From positions 16,430,001-16,494,000 of the forward strand of contig NC_079515.1 of assembly GCF_000801105.2 (NCBI RefSeq): a stretch of 64,000 bases of DNA. The letters are read 5' to 3'. Positions within the stretch are counted from its first letter, which is position 1; each line of letters starts with the position of its first letter. This document shows, one piece after another, positions 47,827 through 57,477 of the stretch. This stretch comes from Raphanus sativus (taxonomy: Eukaryota; Streptophyta; Magnoliopsida; Brassicales; Brassicaceae). Under the pieces are notes generated by a model. It made no database searches. It was not told the origin of the DNA and saw only the letters and a program-made list of their open reading frames with translations. The position numbers and the translations under genes are program-made.

Positions 47827-49728
47827 TTAAAAAGAAATACGTTTCTGTTTTGCCAAAGGACAGGCTTTACAAACAGAGTCATGAACAGGTTTATCAATAA
47901 GAATGTGAAGCTCTTTCGCCAAGACTTGAATCTTATTTGGTGAAGGATGACCTAAGCGCCGGTGCCAGACCTCAGAAGAAATTTGAAAAGCTGAATGAAT
48001 TTGAGAAGAAGAAGGAGCTGAACTTGAAAGAGAAGACTCCAAGACATAAAGATTTTCTCGAAAACTACCCCTCCCAATCGAAGAGTCCAGAATATACTCC
48101 TGAGAAAGAAAAGGATTATAAGGAAGGATATAGCAAAAATCAGAAGAGAAAAGAACAGTGATTGAACTCTTTCGAGTGAGAGCACTGATGCTGAGAAGAT
48201 TGAACTTGAAATTTGGCACGAAAAGAACAGAGTGAAGAGTGAGAGTTGATGAAAACTTGATTGTTCCAGAAAGAGTAACCGAGATATGTGTCCCATCAGG
48301 AAGAGTAACTATGGTATTACTAATGGTTTGGGTATCAGTGAATAGACTCAGGTCAGAACTAACATGGCAACTAGCCCCTGTATCAATCACCCAAGCATAA
48401 TTTCTAGGACTAGAACTATGTTCAACGCTAGTAGAAAGTAAAGGAAGAGGGTAAAAGTTACCAGATGGGGCTTGGATTTGTGGTGTAAGGTGTGGTTGAG
48501 GTTTGGAAGTTGAAGTAGATCCATCTGCAAGAGTCAACTGAGAACCCGAAACCTGAGAGACTGTATTCTGAACTTGTGGAGAGACTTTCAGAAATGTTAG
48601 AAGATGCTGGAGCTGATCTGATGTGAGGTTGTCCAGAATAATATCCCGTTGATTGTTGTGAGTTCCAGAATCATGAACAACCATGCTGGTCACATTGTCT
48701 TTCTTCGGAGGCCATGAATCAGGTGGTTTAGCAGAGTTGTTGTTGTTCTGCTGATTCTGAGCTCTATAGTTTGTAGAAGGAGGCTTATAGCCTGGTGGAT
48801 ATCCATGAAGTTTGTAGCATCTATTCGCAGTATGGCCAACAACTCCACAGTGAGAACAGACAGGACGATTCTTGGAATTGTTGTAACCGCTATTATAAGC
48901 TGCAATGAGTTGATCAGGTGGAGCAGATGATTGTGAAGTCTGAAAAGCCACAGCACTCGTGTTTCCATGCTTCATAGAACGTTGCCTTTCCTCTTGTGAA
49001 ATAAGGTTGAAACCCTTGTTGAGAGAAGGCTTAGGCTCCATCATGAGTATCTGACCTCGTGTTGCAGTATAAGTGTCATTCAATCCCATAAGAAACTTCA
49101 AGACATGATCTTGTTCATCACGTTCTATCAGTCTCTTATAGCTATCACAGTGTTCATGACCACAGCAACATCGATAAGAACTTTCATGATTCTTAAGATC
49201 TTCCCAAAGCTGCTTGAGTTTCGTGTAGTATTCACTAACACTCTGTGAACCTTGAACTTCAGAGAATATTTGTTGCTTGGTCTCAGCCGTCCTAGGTCCA
49301 TCGCTTTGCTTGAATTGATCATGGATATCCAACCACATCTGTCTTGCAGTATCAAGATACATAATGCTTTTGGCTATCGCTTTGTTGGCAGAGTTAACAA
49401 TCCAAGTGCAGACTATACTGTTGCAACGATACCAAGAAGCATAATCTGGATGAGTTTTCTCTAATTCAGGATAAGATCCATCAACGAAAACAACTTTATT
49501 CCGAGCTCCTAATGCCATCATCATAGATCTACGCCATTCGTTGAAGTTCGCTAAGCCAGTAAGCTTATCAGAGACAAGAACGATACCAGCATGATCAGAT
49601 GTGTGAACATACAGAGGATTGGAGTTCGGATCCTGAAGAGATGCCGTTGCGACTCTCGCCGTCGTTGGATTCTGTGACGACGCCGAGTTCGGAGTTGAGT
49701 TAACCGCATTTGCATAAGATATCGGCAT
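47827..49728 (-). CDS. Copia Gag-protease-pre-integrase (first part of polyprotein)
   Basis: 633 residues starting MPISYANAVNSTP. A DUF4219/UBN2-type capsid region (about 45-290) includes GLANFNEWRRSMMMAL. The knuckle CSHCGVVGHTANRC lies near 290 and the protease motif WVIDTGASCHVSSD near 450. The pre-integrase motif WHRRLGHPSPNK and a CKACPLAKQKR zinc-binding end follow. The frame is open to TAA at 47829-47827, exactly where integrase should follow, so this is one nonsense mutation in a longer polyprotein. Confidence 0.87.
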   Translation of the reverse strand: MPISYANAVNSTPNSASSQNPTTARVATASLQDPNSNPLYVHTSDHAGIVLVSDKLTGLANFNEWRRSMMMALGARNKVVFVDGSYPELEKTHPDYASWYRCNSIVCTWIVNSANKAIAKSIMYLDTARQMWLDIHDQFKQSDGPRTAETKQQIFSEVQGSQSVSEYYTKLKQLWEDLKNHESSYRCCCGHEHCDSYKRLIERDEQDHVLKFLMGLNDTYTATRGQILMMEPKPSLNKGFNLISQEERQRSMKHGNTSAVAFQTSQSSAPPDQLIAAYNSGYNNSKNRPVCSHCGVVGHTANRCYKLHGYPPGYKPPSTNYRAQNQQNNNNSAKPPDSWPPKKDNVTSMVVHDSGTHNNQRDIILDNLTSDQLQHLLTFLKVSPQVQNTVSQVSGSQLTLADGSTSTSKPQPHLTPQIQAPSGNFYPLPLLSTSVEHSSSPRNYAWVIDTGASCHVSSDLSLFTDTQTISNTIVTLPDGTHISVTLSGTIKFSSTLTLHSVLFVPNFKFNLLSISALTRKSSITVLFSSDFCYILPYNPFLSQEYILDSSIGRGSFRENLYVLESSLSSSAPSSSQIHSAFQISSEVWHRRLGHPSPNKIQVLAKELHILIDKPVHDSVCKACPLAKQKRISF

Positions 49729-49915
49729 AGGAAAGATGATCGGAGATGATCGGAGACGTCGATAACGCTATCGATGAAGAAAAAATGAATCAGAAGCGAT
49801 CGGAGATGATCGGAGAAATGATGATCGCGACTCGCCAGCGGTGAGAAGTCGAGCTCGAATCAACGATGAATCGATCACGATGAAGCGGAAGAAGAGAGCA
49901 AGAGCTCTGATACGA

Positions 49916-50079
49916 TATTAGATCGAGTGAACCGAGCTCGAGCTCAGAGAGAAACGAGAGAGAAACGAGAAAAGAAGAAGTTTGTTATTGATTTCTCAAA
50001 CTGTATTCTGTTACAACAACTTCTATTTATATGAAACTTCTATTGTACTTAACCGATATTAACCACATATAACCGGTGT
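49916..50079 (-). repeat. Truncated 5' LTR of copia element 44920-50079
   Basis: Identical to 44920-45083. The outer 20 bp present in the other LTR are absent, and unrelated retroelement DNA starts at 50080. Confidence 0.9.
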
Positions 50080-50883
50080 ACGTTTTCATTGTGATTTTCA
50101 TATTCAACATCAAATGTTGAAAATCCACTGTAGATGGACTCCGTATGAAATTCTTCCCTTTTAAGAGATAGTTCTTCATGGTCAAAAACATTAATCGGTT
50201 CATCTTTATAGATGTCATAAACTGTCACAGGCTGAGTCACACTCGCCAAACTTATCACAAAAGCATATTCAGCAGATATGCTTATCTCATTTCTACTTTC
50301 ACTTTATGCTTTCTAGTCATCATTGACATGTCATTGTTTGGACCGTTAGTGTGACCGTCAAACTTTAGTATTTGTACTCCTTTCCTGCATTTGCAGACGT
50401 TTAATCAGAATCATTTTCATCTCATAAACCTCCAAAACTCTCTGTTCTACATACTAAAGATCTAGGACCTTCAAGGTGACTCTTCTAAAACCTATAATCT
50501 CCTTCTAGGCTAGCATTCACCCTTCTTAGAGTTATCAAGAATAGCTTATAGTCGGGACTTATCATCCATACTCACCTTTACTGTCTCATTGGTATCAGAA
50601 GTTACTCTTTCCTCGGCGCTATGGTGGAAACACGGCTCCAAGAACGCTCTTTGACTAAACAAGTTGATGAGCTCCGCTCTCTCCATGACATCCTTGCAGC
50701 AGAGGTCAAATCCCAACACGACTCGCTCAACACCCGCTTTGACAGACTTGAGGCGATGATGTTCAACAACAACAACATCTCTCCCCTTCAAGCTGCTGGA
50801 AAAGCTTTGATCTTTTCCAGATCTCGATATCTTTCCAAAGATGATCTTCTCTTGTGGAAAAGGGATATGGTTGCTCGTCGTTG
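50080..50883 (+). mobile_element. LTR-element 5' end (LTR tail, primer site, Gag start), plus strand
   Basis: TTGGTATCAGAAGTTACTC at 50588-50606 is a plus-strand primer-binding site, so 50080-50587 is probably the end of a 5' LTR. It is followed by an ATG at 50621 and an 87-residue frame, MVETRLQERSLTKQVDEL ..., which has the coiled-coil look of an LTR-element Gag start. The frame ends at 50882 and no more of this element remains. The left edge joins the truncated copia LTR at 50079/50080. Confidence 0.55.
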
Positions 50884-52130
50884 ATCCCCCGACGATGAAG
50901 ATCTCCTCTCGGTGTTGATCTCCATGTTGTGAAACTCGTTTGATAGTTTCATCTAATGATCTGCGAATGGAGGATTGACACCTTTGATGAATCTCATGAA
51001 GTTTGAGATGCAACTCAGTCCACTCATCTATTGATTCGCTGTTGTGTCGATCCATTGTGAATGGATAATCAATATGTACCATGATTCAAAAGAAAGAAAG
51101 AAAAATTCGGACAGGAACGTGCTTGCTCTGATACTAAACTGGCGCAGCGTCAAGCTTGATAAGCTCGAAGATCGTTGATTCCAAGAGGAATGGCCGTTCG
51201 ACGAGAACTCGATGACCGTTGATTTCGAAGAATGGCCGTTCAACGATAATCGTTGATTCCAAAAAATACAGAAGACAAGAAAAGAAGAACTGAAAGTTCT
51301 AGGGTTTTTATAAATTCAATAATCGATGTTCTTTACAAAGCTATAGATCAAACTATATGAGAAATTCTTAGGTTCACCCTAGAGTGAACCTTTAGGTTCA
51401 CCCAACCAATATGATTTCATTATTTCATATTTAGTATCTTTAAAAAAGGAAATAGAATATTGTCAAGTTATATTCTATTTTTAAACTAAAAAATAGAAAT
51501 AAATAAAAAATAATACTAATTGCAAACAAAAACACTTTTAAAAAAATTATTTTTAATACCGTCAGCCAAACACTAAACCCTAAACTCGAAATCCTAAACC
51601 CTAAATTCTTGGATAAATCCTAAACCCTTGGTAAATCCCAATCACTTGGATAAATTCTAAAGCTTTAGGGTTTAGGATTTATCCACGGGTTTAGAGTTTA
51701 CCCAAAGGTTTAGGGTTTAGTATTTAGGGTTTAATATTTAGGATTTAGGGTTTAGTGTTTTGCTGATTGTGTTAAAAATATATATTTTTTTTAAATCCAA
51801 AGATTTAGGATTTATCCAAGGGTTTAGAATTTACCAAGGATTTAGAGTTTATTATTCAGGGTTTAGGATTTAGTGTTTTGGTGACAATATTTTAAATATA
51901 AAACTTTTTTGCGACTACTATTATTTTCTATTTATTTTTTTATTTTAAAAACATAATAAAACTTGACAATATTTTGTTTCTGTTTTAAAAAAATAATAAA
52001 TATGAAATAGTGAAATCTTATTGGCTGGACGATCCTAAAGGTTCACTCTAGGGGTGAACCCAAGTATTTCTCAAACTATATATACTACGCTAATTAGATC
52101 GTAACCGTATATCTCTACATTCTAATCTAC
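50884..52130 (-). mobile_element. LTR-element 5' end (Gag leader, primer site, LTR), minus strand
   Basis: On the minus strand an LTR (about 52130-51140, interrupted by a MITE) ends CTGCGCCA, then TAGTATCAGAGCAAGC (primer-site-like, 51135-51120) and a frame starting MVHIDYPFTMDRHNSESID at 51082. The frame stays open to 50546, but past about 50890 it runs antisense through the plus-strand element, so the true remnant is about 65-70 residues. Outer LTR boundary near 52130 is an estimate. Confidence 0.5.
51359..52072. mobile_element. Mutator-type fold-back MITE with 9-bp target duplication
   Basis: AAACTATAT occurs at 51350-51358 and 52073-52081. The 714-bp element starts GAGAAATTCTTAGGTTCACC and ends GGTGAACCCAAGTATTTCTC; the inverted similarity extends inward for about 300 bp from each side, so the element is almost wholly a long hairpin. 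Near its centre are many AAACCCTAA/TTAGGGTTT telomere-like words in both directions. It is inserted in the minus-strand LTR. Confidence 0.87.
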
Positions 52131-52403
52131 ACAAGTTAGTACTTATCCTCATAATTAATATAATGGCTAAATAAAATAGAAACTGTATAAACATATATCC
52201 GGTAAGCCCATGGTCCATAGTATGCGCTGCATGTATCCTCTTTTTATACCAGAAAAAAAGAAGAGAATCTAGTATCTGTTACCCTATAACCTAGAATGAT
52301 CACCCGGACATGGGTATTAAATTTTGTATGTGGAGTTAAATTATGACATTCTTATCAATCCCTAGAGACTGGTTATAATAAGTATTTTATTCCAGCAAGC
52401 TTA

Positions 52404-52850
52404 CCACATCCTTCTTGTCTTTTGGCAGGTGTTACATCTCCTTCCTTCCTTCCTCCAGTCTTTGCTCTCACCAACGAGGTTACTGACGTTCCAATTCCTA
52501 GGTGGCATCGTTACGGATGGTGAAGTTACGCTAATATCATTGAGACCGGTGTGGGTGGCTAGAAACTCTTCATCGATCAAATCCGTGAACTCGTTGACAC
52601 CAAGTTTGTAGCTTTGATTCCCCTTGTTATTGAAGTTCTCAATGTATTCCAAGTTTTTCTTGAATACTTTAAGTCTCATCTGTTTCTCTAATCCATCGCT
52701 ATAAATTTGAGAGAATTGGATCATCCATTGTTGGTGGTAATCAGTAGTGGTTTTTTCCTAAAAAGTGACACGGGATGTGGGTTGAGAGATCCTAAGATCC
52801 ATGAAAACAAGATCCATGAAAAGTATAGTTAGAACCAAGAACACATAGGC
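52404..52850 (-). pseudogene. Papain-like cysteine protease pseudogene (SAG12-like, prodomain only)
   Basis: A hydrophobic signal segment (VVVAYVFLVLTILF) is followed by an in-frame TAG (about 52757), then an I29 inhibitor prodomain: WMIQFSQIYSD, MRLKVFKKNLEYIENFN and YKLGVNEFTDLIDEEF. ESKDWRKEG marks the start of the mature enzyme. An extra GGAA unit at about 52440-52455 shifts the frame; in the shifted frame DVTPAKRQEGCGK follows, and the gene ends before the catalytic Cys. The active enzyme would be a vacuolar or secreted senescence-type protease. Papain-like genes also follow bL34 in the Arabidopsis order recalled (At1g29080/29090), so it is probably the local orthologue, now dead. Confidence 0.85.
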
Positions 52851-53384
52851 TACTACCACCTTTTTTTTGGTATTGATAGATAGGATAAGTAAGAATATAT
52901 GAAAATTTCAAGTTTACACAAAAAGTATGAAAGCGTTTGGTAAGATGTTTGGCTTTGACTGGTTGTGGTTTTAGAGGAAACAAATGAACTGAATAGTTGA
53001 AGATTTTACTGGTTTCACACCAGTCCAGTGTAAATATAATTGTACTGCCTAAGAGAGACAAAAAAATTGTATTATACCAAAATATGATGAGTAGGAAACA
53101 AAAAAAAAACAATGGGAAACGACATCACTTTTGCATTGTTGGTTGACTGATTGTATACAAAAAAGGTGCAAGATTCAAAATTTTATGGTAATGTGGTAAT
53201 TTTTTCTTTCAAATTGGCAAAAGTTTTAAAAGTGAGAATAGCAGTGGGTTGTTAATTTACTTTAGTAACGTTTGAAATATTATAGACAAACTTATATTTT
53301 ATATCGTTAAAATATACAGTATATTTCTTATTGACCGAATTAGGTTTGTCTATGATATATGGTTTTTAGACATCTTGTATATAT
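52851..53384. other. 5' flank of the protease pseudogene, no gene seen
   Basis: AT-rich DNA with mononucleotide runs. No supported features. Confidence 0.5.
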
Positions 53385-54545
53385 GTTTTCTAGTTAGTTT
53401 TCAAATCTTTATCGAGTCTTCCCGGTTCTTTTTGAGTCATTTCAAGTTTGAAGTTGCACTGGATGATGGAAGATTGACCTGTTGGAGCAAAAGAGGCATA
53501 AAAGAGTGCAATTTGATGATTTTCACGCGGAGCAGTCTTGATGGTTATTCCCGATCGAGCGAAACACTTAAGTGCATGTTCCAGCAGCAAATATTTTTAT
53601 GGAAACTACAACTTATTTCGGGATTTGACCTAATCGTCCCATTTTTCTCTTTGGCCACCAACAACATCCATATATCTTGTTTTTCCTATTTTTCTATAAT
53701 ATTCTACGATATCTTACAGAGAGAAACAGACTAGAGAGCTTTTCATATTGGGATTTTGCTACTTTGTAAAAGGAGACGGCTCCATCTATCTCACCTAGAG
53801 AAGATCATTCTGAACCCTCTTTATTTTCTATTATCTGCATGCAGTATTATTCAATATTGGTGTTTCTATTTTCTTGTATCATGTCTGAGTAATCAGCTTA
53901 GTTAGCCTAGGGTGTTAGATCGTGAGCTAAATATAGATAAGTATCAATCGATTGTCTTGATTCGTAACTGCTCTTATTGCTTGCATTAAACTGGCCGCTT
54001 AATGTATGAACTTAGGTTTAATTTATTCATTAACCGTGTAATAGGTTTCTAGACATGTTATGAATGAGCATTGCATCCCTAATCAGCAAAAGTAGATATT
54101 AGGGTGTTTTGTGAACTGATCGGATCTGCTCTTAATGTTCATCATCAACTCTCATACCAAACGATAGCTTAGTCTTTGAGGCTGATCGATGAAAGGTGAA
54201 ACACCACGACAGCGGGTTGATCTAGCATTGTGTTCCGAGTTCTAGAATGCTTCATTAATCGAACTTGAATAATTGTTTGGCTCATGATTGTAAGTGTCCG
54301 TTGAAATCACCCTAGGTTAACTTCTAATTATCTGAAAACTTAAAACCAATATGTTATTTTCTTTTTACGCTACCTTATTCTTAAAAACACCATATTATTT
54401 TAACTTAATTTTGATCCCATAGATATAAAGTCTAAACTGATCCTCTAGAATTGAATCTCAAATACTACATCTACACTGTTATTTTACAGTAGTAAAATAC
54501 TTAATTTTAGTGTATCAAGTTTTGGCACCATTGCGGCGGAGAACA
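53385..54545 (+). repeat. Ty3/gypsy-type LTR with primer-binding site
   Basis: A long gene-free block ends in GTATCAAG followed by TTTTGGCACCATTGCGGCGG (about 54521-54540), a slightly altered form of the TGGCGCCGTTGCCGGGG primer site of Athila/Tat-type gypsy elements. The preceding 1.1 kb has the moderate GC content typical of such LTRs. Nothing recognisable as internal gypsy sequence follows, so only the LTR and first bases of the interior remain. The left boundary is approximate. Confidence 0.6.
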
Positions 54546-55030
54546 ACTTCTTACCATTTTGGTTATCCCTTTATTATTAATAGAGGGACATTTACATGGG
54601 TGTCATGCTGGCGTGGCAACACCACGATCACTCTCAGCATACATATTGAACTATCCATTATTTACTAGAGGAATTACATCCAATGCCATTCCCATATATA
54701 ATTATCGTTGGTCTTTTTCTTTTGAACATTATCTTATATTAGAATTTAAATAGAGGAGTATTCTCCTTTCATAAGATGGTGTTCGTACAATTCAAAGCCC
54801 AAAAAATTACTTCCATCACAGCCATATGTATTCCGTTTCACCTACACACTTTAGCATGGCGGCCATATTATATATTATAGATATTTATTCTAAAATAATC
54901 AAATAGACAAACGTACTTAGAAAGAACGATGACTTCACAATGTTTTTTGTCAAATTTGGCCGAACTAAATTCATCGTTCATTTGTTCTTTGTCATATTAA
55001 CATAAATTTTTAACTAGATAACTTTTGTTC
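54546..55030. other. Intergenic stretch, no gene seen
   Basis: No coding or repeat signal that I can support. Confidence 0.5.
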
Positions 55031-55038
55031 ATACGAAT

Positions 55039-55649
55039 CAGGCCGGTCCTAGCCATAAGGGTGGTAAAGCTTTTGCTTTAGGCCACATTTATGTTTAACG
55101 TTTTTAGGGCCACAAATTTTTAAATCTATAATGATCATAAGTGTTCGTTTTATATCTCTTCGGTATAAGATGTAATATTTAGTTATTTTCCTTTTTCTCA
55201 TACATTCTTAGTGTTTTTTTCTATAAAATAATTCTAATCTATATGTATGAGTTTTTAACTTACAACCATGTATATTTCATTTTAACTATCAATTATTATT
55301 GTCATCTAAGTTATCATAGTTAAAGACAGTCGTATTTTATATTTCAAACACATATAGTAATGCATTTTTCTTATATTTTATGATTTTTTTGGTTCTTTAT
55401 ATATTTGTAAATAAATTAATAAAAACCCAGATTAAAATTTACAGCAAACACTACGAAACTATTAGATTTGTTTGTTTTAAAAGATAACAGAAATTTGGAT
55501 TCAATACAATACACTTTCATATATAAAAAAAAATTATATTCATGTTAAAAAATATAGTAATGATAAAAAAAATTCAAAATTTCTGAAAAAATATTAAAGG
55601 CTACATTTTTATGTTGCTTTAAGCCACCAGATATTCCGGGCCTGCACTG
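55039..55649. mobile_element. hAT-type MITE with 8-bp target duplication
   Basis: ATACGAAT flanks it at 55031-55038 and 55650-55657. Ends are CAGGCCGGTCCTAGCC and TTCCGGGCCTGCACTG, inverted with a small insertion, starting CAG and ending CTG as hAT elements do. The 611-bp interior is AT-rich and non-coding. Confidence 0.85.
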
Positions 55650-56164
55650 ATACGAATGTATCTTGCCTAATAGAGTTCATATATCTATATTATTAAAGTT
55701 GTAGTACAAAATAGAGATGTTTGGATATAAGGATAGGATTCTTAATGATATTTGTTTGGAAACAGGTATAATTAGAGTTATCTTATTAAACTGTCAAATA
55801 TAGGGCTTTAATCAATCATTCAAAATCTCGTGGCCCATTTAACTTCTAAACCATTTGTTTTAACTAACCTTGATTTTCTTTAAAAACTTGCTTCCCACGT
55901 CATTTGTTTCTGCGCACAAGATCTCTCTAACTTGACCGTGATTCTTCCCAATCGTCTTAATTAGTTACCTAAAATATAGACAACAATATAACAAAAAAAA
56001 AGATTTTACAATCCAAAATTCATTCAAAATATATGACTATCACAAGAATATCTCGGCAAGCAATCATCTCTAAATAACCTAGATTACTCGCCTCCCTATA
56101 TAATCTATACTTATCTGCGCATCAGAAACATAAAAAAATAGACTATTATAAGACTACCGGTAAG

Positions 56165-56530
56165 GTTGAAGTGAAAGTTCTTCATTCGTGGACAAAACTC
56201 AAACTATTCTGGAGAAGACACTTTCAAGTTCATACTCGAAGATAAGATGGTATGTCTTTCATTTTAAACTATTAGTTTTCTACAACTTTATGTTATTTGT
56301 TTGACTAAACTAATGTATGACTATTTGTTATTGTAGGGATCCGAGATACATTATACCTGTAATAGGGTCTTCCTTGATCGTGTTAATGAATTGCAGGTTG
56401 GTCAATGGAGGTTCTTCCAGAACTTCTCTGTTTACACAGATACCGTGATGGATAGACCAACCAGCCATAAATTCAAGATCTCCATCACAGGGAATTCCAT
56501 TGTGACCAGTTCCTGTCTCAGTACCTGCGA
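56165..56530 (+). pseudogene. Replication protein A 70-kDa-like OB-fold (DUF223) fragment
   Basis: A first coding piece ends NYSGEDTFKFILEDKM at 56249, followed by a GT-AG intron to 56338. The second reads GSEIHYTCNRVFLDRVNEL, QVGQWRFFQNFSVYTDT and PTSHKFKISITGNSIV. This layout (residues before an IHxT motif, then a G-x-W/F ... NFSV ... T-x-H-x-(Y/F)KI motif) matches the DUF223 OB domain of plant RPA1-like proteins. The preceding and following domains are absent. RPA binds single-stranded DNA, which suits a rolling-circle element, but this piece alone is unlikely to work. Confidence 0.65.
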
Positions 56531-56879
56531 GGTATCAAGTTTCTTATTTTATAATTTCTCTAATGAAAACATGTTATTTATAAGTGTGGTTCAGAAGATG
56601 GTCGTTTTAGTTTGACAGATTAGTGTTTTTCTTTAAGTGTTATACTTTGTATTTTTCTTGAAGTAATATACTTTAGAACGACTTTGTTATTTATAACACA
56701 TTCATTCGCAAGAACCCAAATATGCATCATTATTCAATCAATACTAAAGCCATATAGTACTATCTAAGGAAATGGTTCAATCCTATTACTAAATCTACAT
56801 CCTATTACATTGCTTTCATCTGAGTTAAGATCATAGTTACTAACCGTGAGTTGTTGTTTCTTGCACTAGCTTGCTCAAC

Positions 56880-57477
56880 GTGGGAGAGACACTTCTTTCT
56901 TCACAGCTTCAAATCGTTCCTTCACCAACATGTTTTCATTATAAACAAAAAAATTCTGCAACTTTGATAGATAAGTAAATACACATATTAAAAACCACCT
57001 CTACTTACTTTTTTCAACTTAGCTGAGCTCTGATCACAAAAATACTTTCTTCCTGCTCCATTGCCTTGCCAAAGAGACGATACTCTGTAAAAGCAAGCCG
57101 ATGACACTCCTTTGATAGAACTTCCCGAGCTATCAACTCCACTACAGCTACACAAACTGCTTCTATGTTTGCAGGAATTCTACAGAAGCTGTTATGCCAA
57201 TTCCAATTAATATACACACAAAGAAACTAAATAAACAATTAACAAAAATCAGAAACACCTTTCCTCCTAGCAATTACAGATTTTTCAAGGCGCGCCAAGA
57301 GCTGAATTTGCAAACACATAAATGAAATTTGACAAGAAACATCATCACCAAATGAATATACAGTTACCAAATTCTCTAATTAATTGAATAATTAACAAAA
57401 AAAATACTTACCAGGTAGACTCCGACTATCTCAAAGCCACTGGCCTTTTCTCTGTTCTTATTCTCCTCCGAAGACAT
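56880..57477 (-). pseudogene. Captured spliced gene fragment of unknown identity
   Basis: On the minus strand ATG 57477 opens MSSEENKNREKASGFE to a GT at 57411. Further exon-like pieces with GT-AG borders follow: LLARLEKSVIARRK (about 57301-57261), EAVCVAVVELIAREVLSKEC ... EYRLFGKAMEQEE to a stop near 57014, and NENMLVKERFEAVKKEVSLP near 56940-56890. The pieces are helical and charged. I do not recognise the parent gene. Being antisense to the RPA-like piece and inside Helitron ends, it is probably a captured host gene fragment. Confidence 0.45.

Larger units (their letters stand above)
44920..50079 (-). mobile_element. Young Ty1/copia retrotransposon with truncated 5' LTR
   Basis: The 3' LTR (44920-45103, 184 bp) has inverted ends TATTAG/CTAATA and is followed by the polypurine tract complement CCCCTCCCTC. 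The 5' LTR (49916-50079) is identical over about 164 bp but lacks its last 20 bp on the outer side, so no target duplication remains. A primer-binding site (TCGTATCAGAGC on the minus strand) lies next to 49916. Gag-pol is almost full length with two nonsense codons. The identical LTRs imply very recent insertion or gene conversion. Confidence 0.9.

Noticed and set aside
50546..50884. Minus-strand extension of the MVHIDYPF frame
   Set aside because: From about 50890 it runs antisense through a plus-strand Gag start and primer site, so it is a chance open frame.
51580..51870. Interstitial telomere block
   Set aside because: The AAACCCTAA words are scattered, degenerate and lie inside a MITE; not a true telomere array.
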